From contig DASVQI010000006.1 in assembly GCA_036389255.1 (NCBI GenBank), positions 620,001 to 684,000 of the forward strand: a DNA stretch of 64,000 nucleotides. Reading direction: 5' to 3'. Positions 36,748 to 44,796 of the stretch are shown here, in pieces. The notes under the pieces were generated by a model. The model was not told where the DNA came from, did no database searches, and was given only the letters and a program-made list of their open reading frames with translations. Origin of the DNA: JACVRN01 sp036389255 (GTDB lineage: Bacteria; Acidobacteriota; Blastocatellia; Pyrinomonadales; Pyrinomonadaceae). The position numbers were made by a program, and so were the translations under genes. The stretch's first letter is position 1. The number at the start of each line of letters is the position of its first letter.

Positions 36748-38583
36748 ATGAACAGCCCACTTCTGAAATATGCCGTTCAGACCAACCCTGACCCTATACA
36801 GGCCAGCCCTTCTAAGGGCGACTCGTTGCTTCTGACGCTCGTCATAGCCGTCTCGAACAATACGGGCCATCCGGTTGAGTGCCGGAGCTTCAGCTTCAGC
36901 TTTCTACAGGGCACGAGCGCCAGAGACCTCTTCTCAGACTCCACGGGGATAGGCACGTCTGCTCCCACCGGCTGGAACCTCGTGCAGAACAGCGAGAACA
37001 GCTTTGAATTTGACGCGACGCCAGACACCCCTCAGGACGGAGAGATAGATGCGGACGGCGTGGTCTTCACCATCTCGAACATCCCTGTCAACAACCAGCC
37101 GGGCACGACCGAGATGACGATTGTAGAGACGACCTCGGGTAATGTAGGGACACTGAATTATCCTCTGGCTAAATTCCCGTTAGGATTCGAGGTGGGTGAT
37201 TTAACGCTTCCGCCTTACGAGGTGCCGCCCATAGATTTCGGCGGCAGCGTGACCTTGCGGTGGAACGGGACGGGCGGCGCTAGCTGCGAGCTGCGATATA
37301 ATGACGCCCACGACCAGACCGTGACGATTACCAAGACGAAGGACGGCCAGCCTCTGCCTTCGGCAGGCAGTTACACAGTGGATGACCTTGAGAAGGACAC
37401 CACCTTTTACTTGATAGTGACGCTGCAGGTCGAGGGGCAGGACAAGCCGCTGGCGGCTGAGCGGTTCATAACGGTGGCGGTCAATCAGCCTCAACCCGTT
37501 ATCAATAGCTTCACTTACACCGCTACACAAACGCAGTTGATTCTACGCTGGGAGACGAGCCACGCCGACACCTGCACGATGACGGGCGACCCGCATCCTG
37601 TGAACGCAAGCTCGACCGACAATTCATACTCTCGCACATGGCCTGATACGAACGTCGAAGACGGAGTCTACACTCTGACGGCTAGCAGCAGCGTCCTCGC
37701 GGGCGACAACTCCGTGTCTCGGACAATACACACCATTCCCGTCATCAATAGCTTCACGGCATCTACAACGGGGCCGATAGATGCAGGCAGTCCCGTGACG
37801 CTTCAGTGGGATACAAGTTATGCGGAGACGGTCACGATAGCGCCCGGCGTCGGGACGGTGCAGGGGAAAGGAAGCGTCGTAGTTAATCCAGCGAACAACA
37901 CCACGTACACACTAACCTGCACGGGGTTCGGCCCCGACGTGACGGCGACACCGGTTACTGTCGAGGTTCACTCCGTGCAAATTACGAGGTTCTATTTGTT
38001 AACAGGCCCTCACGATGCAACAGGTGTTTTGGTGTGGACGACTGAAAGAGCTACAGGCTTGAGCATACCTGAGCTTAATTTCGTCGCAGACCCTTCTCTG
38101 CGGGAACTGGGAAGCAAGACGGTTGAGATTGACCCCTGGTCAATGTTCGAGGGTTGGGGGGGAGGAGGCTGGCCAGCTTATACCCTCACTTGTGAAGGCC
38201 CCAACGGCCCTGTGACTCGGGGCCGGTCAATCATCCCACCGTATCACAACGGAATGAGATTCAAGGATAGTTCCAGCGGTATGATGTACCTTCTCATGGA
38301 CTGGACACTGCGTTATCTGAACCCCGCAGTTTATCTCGCCATCCCTTTTAATGACTCGTCTAATTTCATCACAGGCTTGCCTGATTTTCCCATCGGTGAC
38401 CCACTGCCCGGAGGCACTATGCTTATCTGGTTTCCCGACGGCAATCTTTATCTGGTAATTGCCGGCGTGAGGCGGTTGGTCAGTCAGGATGTCGCAACGC
38501 TCTACGACTTCAACACGGGTGCGGCGCTGCGTTTCCCCGAAGGGATGGGAGTCGGGTTTCAAGACGGGCCGCCCCTCGCCTGA
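36748..38583 (+). CDS. Cassette-family protein 1: shared N-terminal cassette, Ig-like repeats, distinct C-terminus
   Basis: A 611-residue protein and first member of a local family. Residues ~1-245 are the shared cassette: LLKYAVQTNPDPIQASPSKG, FLQGTSARDLFSDSTGIGTS, VVFTISNIPVNNQPGTTEMT, PLAKFPLGFEV and SAGSYTVDDLEKDTTFYLIV. Two Ig-like units follow (INSFTYTATQTQLILRW and INSFTASTTGPIDAGSPVTL). The last ~120 residues are unique in the array and contain FKDSSSGMMYLLMDWTLRYL and LYLVIAGVRRLVSQDVATLY, a pattern of aromatic-rich beta strands that could bind a ligand. No signal peptide. SD AGGAGG lies eight bases upstream. A fibre or surface-binding role is inference from tail-collar and collagen-like tails on sister genes. 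Confidence 0.7.
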   Translation: MNSPLLKYAVQTNPDPIQASPSKGDSLLLTLVIAVSNNTGHPVECRSFSFSFLQGTSARDLFSDSTGIGTSAPTGWNLVQNSENSFEFDATPDTPQDGEIDADGVVFTISNIPVNNQPGTTEMTIVETTSGNVGTLNYPLAKFPLGFEVGDLTLPPYEVPPIDFGGSVTLRWNGTGGASCELRYNDAHDQTVTITKTKDGQPLPSAGSYTVDDLEKDTTFYLIVTLQVEGQDKPLAAERFITVAVNQPQPVINSFTYTATQTQLILRWETSHADTCTMTGDPHPVNASSTDNSYSRTWPDTNVEDGVYTLTASSSVLAGDNSVSRTIHTIPVINSFTASTTGPIDAGSPVTLQWDTSYAETVTIAPGVGTVQGKGSVVVNPANNTTYTLTCTGFGPDVTATPVTVEVHSVQITRFYLLTGPHDATGVLVWTTERATGLSIPELNFVADPSLRELGSKTVEIDPWSMFEGWGGGGWPAYTLTCEGPNGPVTRGRSIIPPYHNGMRFKDSSSGMMYLLMDWTLRYLNPAVYLAIPFNDSSNFITGLPDFPIGDPLPGGTMLIWFPDGNLYLVIAGVRRLVSQDVATLYDFNTGAALRFPEGMGVGFQDGPPLA

Positions 38584-38643
38584 GCGCGGACACCGGCCGC
38601 GAAAGAGCCCGGTAACAACCTTAACCGGAAGGACACACGAGCA

Positions 38644-41199
38644 GTGAGCACAGAGCCCCTGAACTACATTGTTTACACGACGCCAGACCCCTTGCAGGTC
38701 GGGCCTCAAAACGGCACCCCAAATGACCCTTCGCTAGCCACGCTTACGATTGTCGTCTCAAACTCCAAAGGGCAAGCCGTTGAGTGCCAGAGCATAAGCT
38801 TCAACTTTCTTCAGGGAACAAACGCCAGAGACTTCTTCTCCGACTCCACGGGGATAGCTACGTCCGCTCCGACGGGATGGGGCCTGACGCAGGACGGCTC
38901 GATTTTTACAGCCAAGCCCGACACCCCACAAGACGGCAACATAGGGCCGGACGGCGTTGTCTTCACCATCTCTAGAATCAAGGTCAACAACCAGCCGGGG
39001 ACGACGGGGATGACTGTTGTGCAAGAGACTTCTTCCGGCACTGCGACGCTCTCTATTCCTCTGGCGAAGTTCCCGCAGCAGTTCACCGTTGGCGACCTGA
39101 AGGCCACGCCGGACACCGTCGAGCAGGGAGGCAACACCACGCTGACTTGGAGCGGCTCAAGCGGCGCTACCTACGAGATTCACTACACGGATGGTCAGGG
39201 AGAGCTTGTCAGCATCACGCACCCCAAAGACGACCCCAACGACCTGCTGCCTTCTTCCGGCAGCTACGAGATTGATAATCTTCAGGCAAATACCACCTTC
39301 TACCTGTCCGTCACGCTTACAACGCCCGGTGGGGACGACCCGCCCATGATTGAGCGAACTTTCCCTGTGACGGTGCAGATTCCGCCGGTACATATAGTGA
39401 GCTTCACGGGAGAAACGCAATACAACTTCGACCAGTCCAGCTCTTCTCCCCGCACAGCCTACGCCCTGCTCTCATGGAACGTAAGCAACGCTAATCAGGT
39501 TCTGCTTGACGGGAATGTAGTGGATGGAAATAGCGCAACTGTTTTGATAAACGGAGACACACAATTCACGCTCGGGGCCATAGGCAGCCCCAACCCTGTG
39601 TACAAGACCATCACGGTGAGTGCAACACAGGTGACTGCACAGATTTCTGTGCGCACAGCCAATTCGGTTCAAGCCAGTATTGATGCCCCCGACGGAAACT
39701 ACGCCTTGAACTGGAGCGTTGATTGGGTGACGGGCGAGACGGCAGGGACGGCGACAAGCTCAAGTACCATGCAGTGGGCCGGAGACGGGGGGTGGGTAGA
39801 AATCTGGGGGGGCGTGCCCATGGATCAGCCTCCGCCCTACGGCCAGATTACGGCAGCCAGATACACCATCACCACCTTGAATGGCGCGAGCGCCACTGAT
39901 GCTATCCGCACCCGTCCCGCCGGGGTAGCGGTCGAAGAAGAAGAAGAACAGGTTACGAGCGCCGGCGGCACGCTTCTGGCTTATGCCGTTCAAACCACGC
40001 CAGACCCATTGCAGGCCAGCCCGCAGACCGGCGACCCTTCGCTCGCCGCGCTCACTATTATTGTCGCAAACCAGAAAGGTTACGGCATAAAGTGCCAGAG
40101 CATCAGCTTCAGCTTTCTACAGGGCACTAATGCCAGAGACTTCTTCTCCGACTCTACGGGCATAGCTACGTCCGCTCCTAAAGGCTGGAGCATAAGTCAG
40201 GAAGGCTCGCTTTTTACCGCCACGCCCGAGACGGCACAGGATGGAGAGATAGGGCCAGCCGGTCTGGTCTTCTTTATCTCGAACATCCCTGTCAATGACC
40301 AGCCGGGCACGACCGAGATGATTATTACGGAGGTGACTTCTTCCAAGACCGGGACGCTCTCTATTCCTCTGGCGAAATTCCCGCCGCAGTTCTACGTCGG
40401 GGAGTTTAAGGCCACGCCGGACACCGTCGAACAGGGAGGCAGCACCGTCCTGACGTGGGGCGGTGCAGGCGGCGCTAACTACGAGATTCATTATACGGAT
40501 GCTCAGGGAGAGCTTGTCAGCATCACCCATCCTGTGAATGAGCCTGATAAGCCACTGCCTTCTTCCGGCAGCTACCAGATTAATGACCTTCAGAAAACTA
40601 CCACCTTCTACCTCTCTGTCACGCTTGCGGTCGAGGGCTCTGACAAGCCGGTTTCGGTTGAGCGTTCTTTCCCTGTGACAGTGGATATTCCGAACGTACA
40701 GATATTGAGCTTCACGGCTGAGCAGTCACTCCCCCAGCTCAATCCCGGCTCTCCTCCCAGCGTTGCTGTCACGCTCTCTTGGGAGGTCGCGGGTGCAAGT
40801 CAGGTTCTTCTGTCCGGGAATGTCGTAGAGGGAAATAGCGCGGTCGTTTCGATAAACGAAACCACAACCTTTACGCTTGAGGCGTCCGGCAGCCCGTGGC
40901 CCGTCTACCAGAGCCTCACGGTCGCATTCGCGGTGCTTTCGCCTCCATCCGGCAATTCGGTGGAAGTGACGCTTTACGCCCCGGTCGGGACGTACGACGT
41001 TGACTGGAACCTCGAGTGGGAAACGGGCGAGACGAGTGGGGTAGAGGTAAACTCAATGCGGGTAACAACGAACAGCGAGCAGCAATCCATCGTCTGGAGT
41101 AATGTGCCCATGCCGCCGAACAGCCGTATTGTCGCAGTAAGGTGCTACGTCGCGGGGCTTCCCAACGGCCCCAGCGCTCTGCAATGGCTTTTAACTTAA
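38644..41199 (+). CDS. Cassette-family protein 2: two full cassettes fused in one chain
   Basis: An 851-residue protein with two complete copies of the shared cassette. Copy A covers residues ~1-250 (YIVYTTPDPLQVGPQNGTPN) and copy B starts near base 39969 (LLAYAVQTTPDPLQASPQTG). Each is followed by an Ig-like unit with QVLLDGNVVDGNSATVLING or QVLLSGNVVEGNSAVVSINE and a beta-rich end (NSVQASIDAPDGNYALNW; NSVEVTLYAPVGTYDVDW). Copy A's tail is joined to copy B by an acidic stretch EEEEEQ, so this looks like a fusion of two once-separate genes. The start is GTG with AAGGA ten bases upstream. Function unknown. Confidence 0.72.
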   Translation: MSTEPLNYIVYTTPDPLQVGPQNGTPNDPSLATLTIVVSNSKGQAVECQSISFNFLQGTNARDFFSDSTGIATSAPTGWGLTQDGSIFTAKPDTPQDGNIGPDGVVFTISRIKVNNQPGTTGMTVVQETSSGTATLSIPLAKFPQQFTVGDLKATPDTVEQGGNTTLTWSGSSGATYEIHYTDGQGELVSITHPKDDPNDLLPSSGSYEIDNLQANTTFYLSVTLTTPGGDDPPMIERTFPVTVQIPPVHIVSFTGETQYNFDQSSSSPRTAYALLSWNVSNANQVLLDGNVVDGNSATVLINGDTQFTLGAIGSPNPVYKTITVSATQVTAQISVRTANSVQASIDAPDGNYALNWSVDWVTGETAGTATSSSTMQWAGDGGWVEIWGGVPMDQPPPYGQITAARYTITTLNGASATDAIRTRPAGVAVEEEEEQVTSAGGTLLAYAVQTTPDPLQASPQTGDPSLAALTIIVANQKGYGIKCQSISFSFLQGTNARDFFSDSTGIATSAPKGWSISQEGSLFTATPETAQDGEIGPAGLVFFISNIPVNDQPGTTEMIITEVTSSKTGTLSIPLAKFPPQFYVGEFKATPDTVEQGGSTVLTWGGAGGANYEIHYTDAQGELVSITHPVNEPDKPLPSSGSYQINDLQKTTTFYLSVTLAVEGSDKPVSVERSFPVTVDIPNVQILSFTAEQSLPQLNPGSPPSVAVTLSWEVAGASQVLLSGNVVEGNSAVVSINETTTFTLEASGSPWPVYQSLTVAFAVLSPPSGNSVEVTLYAPVGTYDVDWNLEWETGETSGVEVNSMRVTTNSEQQSIVWSNVPMPPNSRIVAVRCYVAGLPNGPSALQWLLT

Positions 41200-41244
41200 C
41201 AGTCCCGTTCCGCTTGCGATTTTGAGATACAGGAAGCAAATGTT

Positions 41245-42705
41245 ATGAGCAATCCACTTTTGACTTATGCCATTCAAACCAACCCAGACCCGTTGCAGGC
41301 CAGCCCGCAGACGGGCAACTCTACGCTCGCCACGCTCACGATTGTCGTCTCGAATAGCACGGGCCACTACATCAACTGCCAGAGCATCAGCTTCGGCTTT
41401 CTTCAAGGCACGAATGCGAGGGATTTATTCGCGGACTCTACAGGGATAAGCGTGATTACTCCTACCGGGTGGAGCATACACCAGCAGGGCTCACTCTTTA
41501 CCGCCACGCCCAACACGCCGCAGGACGGACAGATAGGGCCAACCAGCCTTGTCTTTATGCTCTCCAACATCAAAGTCAACGAGCAGCCCGGCACTACTCC
41601 CATGACCGTTACGGAAGTCACGACCACTTCGACGGGCTCAACCAACACGGGCACACAGACATTTCAACTGGCAAAGTTCCCGCCCCAGTTTTTCGTGGGC
41701 CCTCTTATGGCCAACCCCGTCAACATCGCTTTGGGCCAGAGCACGACGCTGATGTGGAGCGGGTCGAGCGGCGCAACCTACGAGCTGCAATACGAAGACG
41801 CGGACGGCAACACCGTCTCGATTACTCACCCTAATGGCCAGTCCGGTCAACCACTGCCCTCTACCGGCAGCTACACCGTGGACAACCTGCTGGCGAACCC
41901 GACCGTTTTTACTTTGATAGTCACCATGCAGGTCGGAGGCGACGACAGCCCCTTGCAGGTGCAGAGACAGGCCGTCGTAACGGTTTCACAGCTAACGGTT
42001 GACTTTGAAGCAAGACCGACGACCGTCCCCGCCAACGGTATAACGAAACTGACTTGGCGGACGACGCAGGCGACCTCCTGCATCCTCGACCCGGGAAACC
42101 TGACAGTGCCCGCGAACGGGTATCAATACGTGCTAATCACGACGGGTAGCGACACGCAGACCTTCACGCTCACCGTCTACGGCAACGCGGGCATCTCTAA
42201 ACAGGCGCAGATAATTGTCAGCGTTGATAGGTCAATCGTGCCCACGGCCACGATAAGCGCCGTAGGCCAGCCCGGTCAGCCGGGGAAGAGTCAGGGTTAT
42301 AGCTATGAGCCTATACGCGGCGGAGATGGCGGGTACGGGCAGCCCGGAGCGTCCATCACGCAGCGATGCACTCTAGACCCTAGCTCGAAACCCGCGCAGG
42401 TGTGGCTGATAGATGCTTCGGGCGGCAACGGCGGCCCCGGAGGCAGGGGGTCTGACGGCACTCAGGCCGAAGAGTATGGTGTCGGCGGCAACGGCGGCGA
42501 CGGAGGAAAGGGCGGAGACGGCGGCACGATTACATTGATTTTTGACGAGGCGGGAGAAACCCCTGCCGGTTTCATCGTCGTAAGCCGTGGAGGGAAAGGA
42601 GGAGCAAAAGGGTCAGGAGGGCCGGGCGGGCCTCCGGGCTCCGATGGCAAGCCCGGTCAGAGCGGCAAGGACGGGCAGGTAATCCTGACGGTTGGGACAG
42701 ACTGA
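41245..42705 (+). CDS. Cassette-family protein 3 with glycine-rich, collagen-like C-terminus
   Basis: A 486-residue protein. The N-terminal cassette is complete (LLTYAIQTNPDPLQASPQTG, FLQGTNARDLFADSTGISVI, PLPSTGSYTVDNLLANPT). One Ig-like unit follows (VDFEARPTTVPANGITKLTW). Residues ~350-486 are glycine-rich with G-x-y triplets (GQPGQPGKSQG, GGNGGPGGRGSDG, GGNGGDGGKGGDGG, GGPGGPPGSDGKPGQSGKDG) and one embedded beta segment TITLIFDEAGETPAGFIVVS. Such regions form collagen-like or polyglycine-helix bundles in phage fibre tips. This supports a fibre role for the family. ATG follows a purine-rich AGGAAGCAAATGTT. Confidence 0.72.
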   Translation: MSNPLLTYAIQTNPDPLQASPQTGNSTLATLTIVVSNSTGHYINCQSISFGFLQGTNARDLFADSTGISVITPTGWSIHQQGSLFTATPNTPQDGQIGPTSLVFMLSNIKVNEQPGTTPMTVTEVTTTSTGSTNTGTQTFQLAKFPPQFFVGPLMANPVNIALGQSTTLMWSGSSGATYELQYEDADGNTVSITHPNGQSGQPLPSTGSYTVDNLLANPTVFTLIVTMQVGGDDSPLQVQRQAVVTVSQLTVDFEARPTTVPANGITKLTWRTTQATSCILDPGNLTVPANGYQYVLITTGSDTQTFTLTVYGNAGISKQAQIIVSVDRSIVPTATISAVGQPGQPGKSQGYSYEPIRGGDGGYGQPGASITQRCTLDPSSKPAQVWLIDASGGNGGPGGRGSDGTQAEEYGVGGNGGDGGKGGDGGTITLIFDEAGETPAGFIVVSRGGKGGAKGSGGPGGPPGSDGKPGQSGKDGQVILTVGTD

Positions 42706-42718
42706 AAAGAGATAGACC

Positions 42719-43092
42719 ATGAGCAACGCAACTTTGAGTTACATCATTAAAACCACGCCCAGCCCTTTGCAGGCGAGCACGCCAACGGGCGACCCTTCGC
42801 TGGCCGCGCTCACGATTGTCGTCTCGAACTCCGCAGGTAGTGCCATATGGGGGCCAACGCCTACGACTACAGCCTGAGCTTGGGCGTAAACGCAGGGCAG
42901 TACCATCTGGTTATTGCCAGCTATAAGGACGGGATATATTTAGGTGAGTTAGAGGATTTCCCGACAATAGGGAGTAGCCAGATTTTAACCTACACGGGAG
43001 CCGCAGGCCCCGGTGAACAGTTGACGCTCATCGTGGATGGCTATCCTTCCGGGCAGGTAACCGCAACCGGCACAGCGCCGGATGCCGAATAA
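42719..43092 (+). pseudogene. Broken cassette-family gene (internal deletion plus frame change)
   Basis: ATG at 42719 opens a 52-codon frame that matches only the first ~42 residues of the cassette (LSYIIKTTPSPLQASTPTGD, then ALTIVVSNSAG) and stops at 42877. In another frame, from ATG 42847 to 43092, 81 residues (GANAYDYSLSLGVNAGQYHL, ending VDGYPSGQVTATG) resemble the C-terminal end of the last family member (GANVGAYNAAI, GFSSGAITANY). So the cassette body and Ig units are missing and the two ends are joined out of frame near the GGGGG run at 42849-42853. The 81-residue piece could still be made as a small protein, but it has no convincing ribosome site. Confidence 0.7.
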
Positions 43093-43145
43093 GCCTCAGT
43101 CCTGAGCGAGGCTCATCTTTCAGCTTTTGTCGAAATGGAACGGCC

Positions 43146-44702
43146 ATGTTAAAAGACGCACTGACCTCTCCGCTTCTTAATTATGCAATCGAGCCTGCTC
43201 CCGACCCTTTGCAGGTCAGCCCGCAGACTGGCAGCCCTATGCTGGCCACGCTCATGATTGTCGCCTCGAACAACACTCGCAGGATGATTGACTGCCAGAG
43301 CATCAGCTTCGCTTTCCTACAGGGCACAAATGCCAAAGACTTCTTCTCCGACTCCACGGGCATAGCAACGACTGCGCCTACAGGATGGAGCATACATCAG
43401 CAGGGCTCTCTTTTTACCGCGACGCCCGACACGGCGCAGGACGGACAGATAGGGCCAACCAGTCTTGTCTTCGTGCTCTCGAACATCAGGGTCAACCAGC
43501 AGCCCGGCACGACCGACATGACGATTACTGAAACGACCGCGTCGAATGTCGGGCTGCTCAAATATCCTCTGGCGAAGTTCCCTGAAAAGTTCGAGGTCAG
43601 CAGCCTGACGGCAGACCCTCCCACCATCGGCGCGGGCGAAAGCACGACTCTGTCGTGGAGCGGCACGAGCGGGGCGACCTACGTGTTGCAGTACCTTGAT
43701 AAGGACGACAACACGGTTATTATCACGCACGTCAAGGGCAACCCGAACCAGCCGCTCCCCTCCACAGGCAGTTACACAGTTGACGACGTTGAGCAGGACA
43801 CCACCTTTTATCTGATAGTAACGATGAGCGTGCCGGGACAGGACGAGCCGCTTAAAGCGATGAGGTTTTTCCCCGTCATCGTCAAGCCGCTTCCGCCCGT
43901 CATTGAATATTTCAGGCCGCAGGGATGCACGGATTCGGACTGCATTATCTACGCGGACGAGTTCGTGCTGGAGTGGAAGATAGACAACTACACGGCCATG
44001 CAGTTGACGGCTGCGGACTCTAATGGCACGCGCGTCATAAACGTGCCCTGGACGTCCACTTCTACAAAGATTACGCAGACTCAGAATGAAACGGAGTACG
44101 TGATGACAATACAGAATAAATCGGGCCACCAGCAACAGGCTTCAGTCAACGCGACCTTGATTCCGCCCGTGCTAGTGGGAACTATAGTAGCCTTCGTAGG
44201 GCCGGTTAATAATCTCTCTTCCGGCTGGCTCAACTGCAACGGGCAGGAGGTTTCTGGCACAACCTACCCGCAGCTTCTTGCCTTGTTGGGAACTACCTAC
44301 GGCACGCCTAAGACAGCAGGCAATGTGGTGCTGCCCGACCTGCGCGGCATGTTCCTGCGCGGCGTTGACTCAACCGGCGCGGTTGACCCGGATTACAATT
44401 CGCGCACGAGCCCCGTATCGGGAAGCTCAAGCGTGGCGGGGGCGGTCGTAGGCAGCCGCCAGTGGCACCAGCTAGCTAACCACACGCATCACTGGGACAA
44501 GAATTTTCAGCAGATTAGCGATAGCGGCAATGACCTAGCAGTGCAGCTTGCTTTGAACAGTAATAAGGGCCCCGACGCAGGCACGCAGCCGACTACGCTC
44601 AACGACGGCGGGGGCAACGAGACGCGGCCCGTAAACGTGTATGTCTATTATCTAATCTACGGCGGCGTGCCTAAGGTGCAGCAGGCGGAACCGCCGAAAT
44701 AA
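43146..44702 (+). CDS. Cassette-family protein 4 with phage tail-collar C-terminus
   Basis: A 518-residue protein. Residues ~1-250 are the shared cassette (LLNYAIEPAPDPLQVSPQTG, FLQGTNAKDFFSDSTGIATT). A short beta region follows. The C-terminal ~180 residues are a phage tail-collar domain: GTIVAFVGPVNNLSSGWLNC, LLALLGTTYGTPKTAGNVVL, PDLRGMFLRGVDSTG, and the His-rich HQLANHTHHWDKN, ending ETRPVNVYVYYLIYGG. Tail-collar domains occur in short tail fibres. This is the strongest direct link between the cassette family and fibre function, and suggests the cassette is an attachment or trimerisation head. The family's other tails replace this domain. Confidence 0.85.
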   Translation: MLKDALTSPLLNYAIEPAPDPLQVSPQTGSPMLATLMIVASNNTRRMIDCQSISFAFLQGTNAKDFFSDSTGIATTAPTGWSIHQQGSLFTATPDTAQDGQIGPTSLVFVLSNIRVNQQPGTTDMTITETTASNVGLLKYPLAKFPEKFEVSSLTADPPTIGAGESTTLSWSGTSGATYVLQYLDKDDNTVIITHVKGNPNQPLPSTGSYTVDDVEQDTTFYLIVTMSVPGQDEPLKAMRFFPVIVKPLPPVIEYFRPQGCTDSDCIIYADEFVLEWKIDNYTAMQLTAADSNGTRVINVPWTSTSTKITQTQNETEYVMTIQNKSGHQQQASVNATLIPPVLVGTIVAFVGPVNNLSSGWLNCNGQEVSGTTYPQLLALLGTTYGTPKTAGNVVLPDLRGMFLRGVDSTGAVDPDYNSRTSPVSGSSSVAGAVVGSRQWHQLANHTHHWDKNFQQISDSGNDLAVQLALNSNKGPDAGTQPTTLNDGGGNETRPVNVYVYYLIYGGVPKVQQAEPPK

Positions 44703-44796
44703 GAGGAAGACGAGCGAAGCGTGTGCAAAGGGAACGAATGCTGTTCCCTGAAAGAGTTGTACGTGACGGCGGCGTTTCTCGCTGAGGACTTGAGTC

